This document shows, piece by piece, positions 6,362 to 7,928 of a stretch of 7,928 bases of DNA. The position numbers were made by a program, and so were the translations under genes. The stretch is from NCBI GenBank assembly GCA_003165495.1, contig PMMB01000067.1:3065-10992 (forward strand), given 5' to 3'. Position 1 is the first letter of the stretch. Each line of letters begins with the position of its first letter. The notes under the pieces were generated by a model. That model saw only the letters and a list, made by a program, of their open reading frames with translations. It searched no databases and was not told the origin of the DNA. Origin of the DNA: Gammaproteobacteria bacterium (GTDB taxonomy: Bacteria > Pseudomonadota > Gammaproteobacteria > Steroidobacterales > Steroidobacteraceae).

Positions 6362-6994
6362 GTGTCAAGAGTACTGATCGCGGACGATCACGCGGTGGTC
6401 CGCGCCGGATTCAAGCAATTCCTCGAAGCCGACTCGACTATCAATGCCGTGGGCGAGGCTGCCAGCGGCAACGAGACTCTCGACCTGCTGCGAGAACAAG
6501 AATGGGACCTCGTATTGCTCGACATTCACATGCCGGATCGCAGTGGCTTGGATATCTTGCGCCATATTCAGACCGGCCACCCCGGCGTACGAGTGCTGGT
6601 GATGAGCGGGCTGCCGGAGCAGCAATATGCGGTCAATGTCCTGCGAGCCGGGGCGAGCGGCTATCTATCGAAGGACAGCGCGCCCGAGGAATTGATGAAG
6701 GCGGTGCGCACGGTATTGGCGGGCCGGCGTTATGTCAGCGCGGCGCTGGCGGAGAGATTGGTGGCCGATCTCGACGGCGATCCGGACAAGCCGCTGCATG
6801 CGCGCCTGTCGACCCGCGAATTCCAAATCTTTTGCAAATTGGCGGCGGGGCGCGGTGTTTCGGACATCGCCAATGAGCTCAGTCTCAGTGTGAAAACCGT
6901 GAGCACCTATCGAAGCCGCATTTTAGAAAAGATGAGCTTTACCGCGAACGCGGACATTACGTCCTATGCCTTGCGTAATGGGCTCATCCAATAG
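6362..6994 (+). CDS. NarL/FixJ-family response regulator
   Basis: This 210-residue two-domain protein has an N-terminal receiver (about 1-120) with acidic pocket Asp8-Asp9, phospho-acceptor Asp54 in LLDIHMPD, Ser82 and Lys104 in YLSKD. A LuxR-type helix-turn-helix follows at about 149-195 (LSTREFQIF...IANELSLSVKTVSTYRSRI). Phosphorylation by a sensor kinase would be expected to allow DNA binding; all receiver catalytic residues are present. The start is GTG 6362, with GGAG at 6350-6353 8 nt upstream. It lies 25 nt after the sigma-54 activator and is probably cotranscribed with it. No histidine kinase is in the window, so the partner is unknown. It resembles UvrY/GacA-type regulators in layout, but I would not assign a specific gene name. 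Confidence 0.94.
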   Translation: MSRVLIADDHAVVRAGFKQFLEADSTINAVGEAASGNETLDLLREQEWDLVLLDIHMPDRSGLDILRHIQTGHPGVRVLVMSGLPEQQYAVNVLRAGASGYLSKDSAPEELMKAVRTVLAGRRYVSAALAERLVADLDGDPDKPLHARLSTREFQIFCKLAAGRGVSDIANELSLSVKTVSTYRSRILEKMSFTANADITSYALRNGLIQ

Positions 6995-7081
6995 TTGCGG
7001 CCTTGTGAGAATCATCCTACATCAGAACCTGAGTACCCGCTCTGGCCGGCATACAACGGGTGACGCTAAACTGCGACAAAC
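6995..7081. promoter_or_regulatory. Short intergenic region before the stand-alone receiver gene
   Basis: This 87-nt gap holds a perfect short dyad, TCAG-AAC-CTGA at 7022-7032, and a weak -10-like TAAACT at 7067-7072. No good -35, no sigma-54 element and no stem with a T-run are visible. A promoter for the next gene is possible but not shown; read-through from the response regulator is equally plausible. If translation starts at 7106 or 7112, the leader is 24-30 nt longer. Confidence 0.3.
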
Positions 7082-7501
7082 ATGTACAGCAATACTACGG
7101 ACGCAATGTCAATGGCGCAGTGCCTGAGGGTCTTACTTGTCGAAGACTCCAAAGTATTGATGGAGCGATTGACTGAGGCGATACGGCAAATTCCTGAAGT
7201 GGAATTGATCGGCACCGCGGATACCGAGGCGACGGCGGTGGCGTCCGCGAAGCGCGACTCGATCGATGTGATCATTCTGGATTTGCATTTGAAGCAGGGC
7301 ACGGGCTTCGGTGTCATGCGCGCGTTGGCCACCGCCCAATTGAAGCCGCGAATAATCGTGCTGACGAACTACGACCTGCCGGAATACAAGAATGCCGCGA
7401 TCGCCCTCGGCGCAACGCATTTTTTGGACAAGGCGCGCGACTACGGCAGGCTGCCGGAAGTCCTGCACGAAATCTGCGAAGCGCATCTCTCGAAACACTG
7501 A
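7082..7501 (+). CDS. Stand-alone receiver-domain response regulator
   Basis: This protein of up to 139 residues consists of one CheY-like receiver domain with no output domain. It has the acidic pair Glu21-Asp22 (LLVEDSK), phospho-acceptor Asp67 in IILDLHL, Thr95 in VLTNYD and Lys117 in FLDKARDY, so phosphorylation should be possible. Such proteins act through protein contacts or as phosphate relays. Start choice is uncertain: ATG 7082 has no Shine-Dalgarno; ATG 7106 (preceded by ACGGAC) or ATG 7112 would remove 8 or 10 poorly conserved residues and still leave the whole fold. It lies 87 nt after the NarL-type regulator in the same direction, and a partner kinase is not present. The style (LTNYDLPEYKNAA.. 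GA.. FLDK) is that of receivers related to NarL-type regulators, perhaps a derived sibling of its neighbour. Confidence 0.9.
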   Translation: MYSNTTDAMSMAQCLRVLLVEDSKVLMERLTEAIRQIPEVELIGTADTEATAVASAKRDSIDVIILDLHLKQGTGFGVMRALATAQLKPRIIVLTNYDLPEYKNAAIALGATHFLDKARDYGRLPEVLHEICEAHLSKH

Positions 7502-7646
7502 ACGTCGCGCGGTCCGCGCTGCCGTTACGCCTACAGAGCTTTAGGCAATTCCCACACTAATGACGGCTGCATTTCCGATGCAAACACGGATTGCGGGCGT
7601 TTATGCTCGAATTTCGGTAGGCATCACCATTTTTTGGAGAAATGCA
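7502..7646. promoter_or_regulatory. Leader region of the CsbD-family gene
   Basis: This 145-nt gap contains a GC stem just after the receiver stop (GCGCG-GTC-CGCGC at 7507-7519, flanked by AACG/CGTT), a second small dyad GCCTA...TAGGC at 7529-7546, and a perfect dyad TGCAT-TTCCG-ATGCA at 7568-7582. No T-run follows the stems, so they are not classic terminators. TATGCT at 7602-7607 is a plausible -10 for sigma-70 or sigma-S, about 40 nt before the start codon; the matching -35 (TGCAAA, 7579-7584) is weak. A GGAG ribosome-binding site sits at 7636-7639. An independent stress-type promoter here is an inference. Confidence 0.4.
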
Positions 7647-7895
7647 ATGAATTGGGATCGCGTACAAGGCAATTGGAAACAGTTCAAAGGCAAGGTCCAG
7701 CAGAAGTGGGGCAAATTAACCGACGACCACGTTAATGCAATTGATGGACGCCGCGAAATATTGGCCGGAAAACTTCAAGAGGCGTACGGCATAGGCAAGG
7801 AAGAGGCGGATATTCAGATCAACGATTGGCAAAAATCCGTGCAGGAAGTCGCGAACGATCACGACGGCGCCCGCCAAGTCAACGCCCGACGATAA
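7647..7895 (+). CDS. CsbD-family stress protein
   Basis: This 82-residue, hydrophilic, charged protein begins MNWDRVQGNWKQFKGKVQQKWGKLTDD, the typical start of CsbD/YjbJ proteins, followed by the family's G.RE.L.GK.QE.YG...EEA......W segment. It should form a small helical cytoplasmic protein. CsbD in Bacillus is under general-stress control and YjbJ in E. coli is abundant in stationary phase, but the molecular function is unknown. ATG 7647 is chosen because the family starts there and GGAG is 7 nt upstream; an in-frame ATG at 7560 would add 29 unconserved residues. It follows the signalling genes in the same direction with 145 nt between, which suggests separate control. Confidence 0.93.
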   Translation: MNWDRVQGNWKQFKGKVQQKWGKLTDDHVNAIDGRREILAGKLQEAYGIGKEEADIQINDWQKSVQEVANDHDGARQVNARR

Positions 7896-7928
7896 ATTCA
7901 AGCGGCGCCTCCCGGACTCCTTGGGTTT
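7896..7928. other. Window end, non-coding as far as seen
   Basis: These 33 nt follow the CsbD stop. No hairpin with a T-run can be completed before the window ends, so whether a terminator lies here cannot be judged. Confidence 0.4.

Noticed and set aside
7501..7526. Rho-independent terminator after the lone receiver gene
   Set aside because: The GC stem has a three-base loop and outer AACG/CGTT pairs, but no T-run follows; it may be a structure, not a classic terminator.
7560..7646. 29-residue N-terminal extension of the CsbD protein
   Set aside because: CsbD proteins start at MNWD..., a good ribosome-binding site precedes that ATG, and the extension shows no conserved pattern or convincing signal peptide.
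1..7928. CRISPR array, tRNA, rRNA, insertion sequence or phage genes
   Set aside because: No regular spaced repeats, no cloverleaf-like or rRNA sequence, no transposase or integrase coding region was seen on either strand.

Overview
This GC-rich window carries the 3' half of a tryptophan biosynthesis operon followed by a small regulatory and stress-gene neighbourhood, all on the + strand. Gene order, codon composition and protein types suggest a Proteobacterium, probably a gammaproteobacterium of a Steroidobacter/Nevskia-like kind. That placement is an inference from memory of protein styles and is not secure.

Positions 1-4806 hold trpG (3' end only), trpD, trpC, trpF, trpB and trpA, packed almost without gaps. 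There are 4 nt between trpG and trpD. The junctions trpD/trpC, trpF/trpB and trpB/trpA are ATGA or GTGA overlaps, and 17 nt separate trpC from trpF. Together they convert chorismate-derived anthranilate to tryptophan: TrpG supplies ammonia to the TrpE partner (off window), TrpD adds phosphoribose, TrpF isomerises, TrpC closes the indole ring, and TrpA/TrpB form tryptophan. Catalytic residues are visible in all of them. TrpF is an exception at one site: the position of the usual catalytic aspartate reads glutamate, and its VQLHG motif is replaced.

Positions 4844-5155 encode a small DUF2007-type protein with a C-terminal four-cysteine zinc ribbon, 37 nt after trpA. A 176-nt non-coding stretch (5156-5331) follows. 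It holds two similar GTGTA-N5-TACAM palindromes 35 nt apart, which look like operator sites, and ends in a very strong Shine-Dalgarno sequence.

Positions 5332-7501 encode a regulator set: a sigma-54 AAA+ activator lacking any N-terminal sensory domain and carrying a GSFSGA variant of the GAFTGA loop, a NarL/FixJ-type response regulator 25 nt downstream, and after a short gap a stand-alone receiver-domain protein. No histidine kinase gene is present in the window. Positions 7647-7895 encode a CsbD-family stress protein with its own leader region. The likely theme of this second half is stress or environmental signalling, but the link between the regulators and CsbD is inferred only from adjacency.

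I see no mobile element, CRISPR array, tRNA, rRNA or convincing rho-independent terminator. I found no clearly new system. The most distinctive items are the unusual TrpF active site, the receiver-less activator with its variant loop, and the paired operator-like repeats before it.
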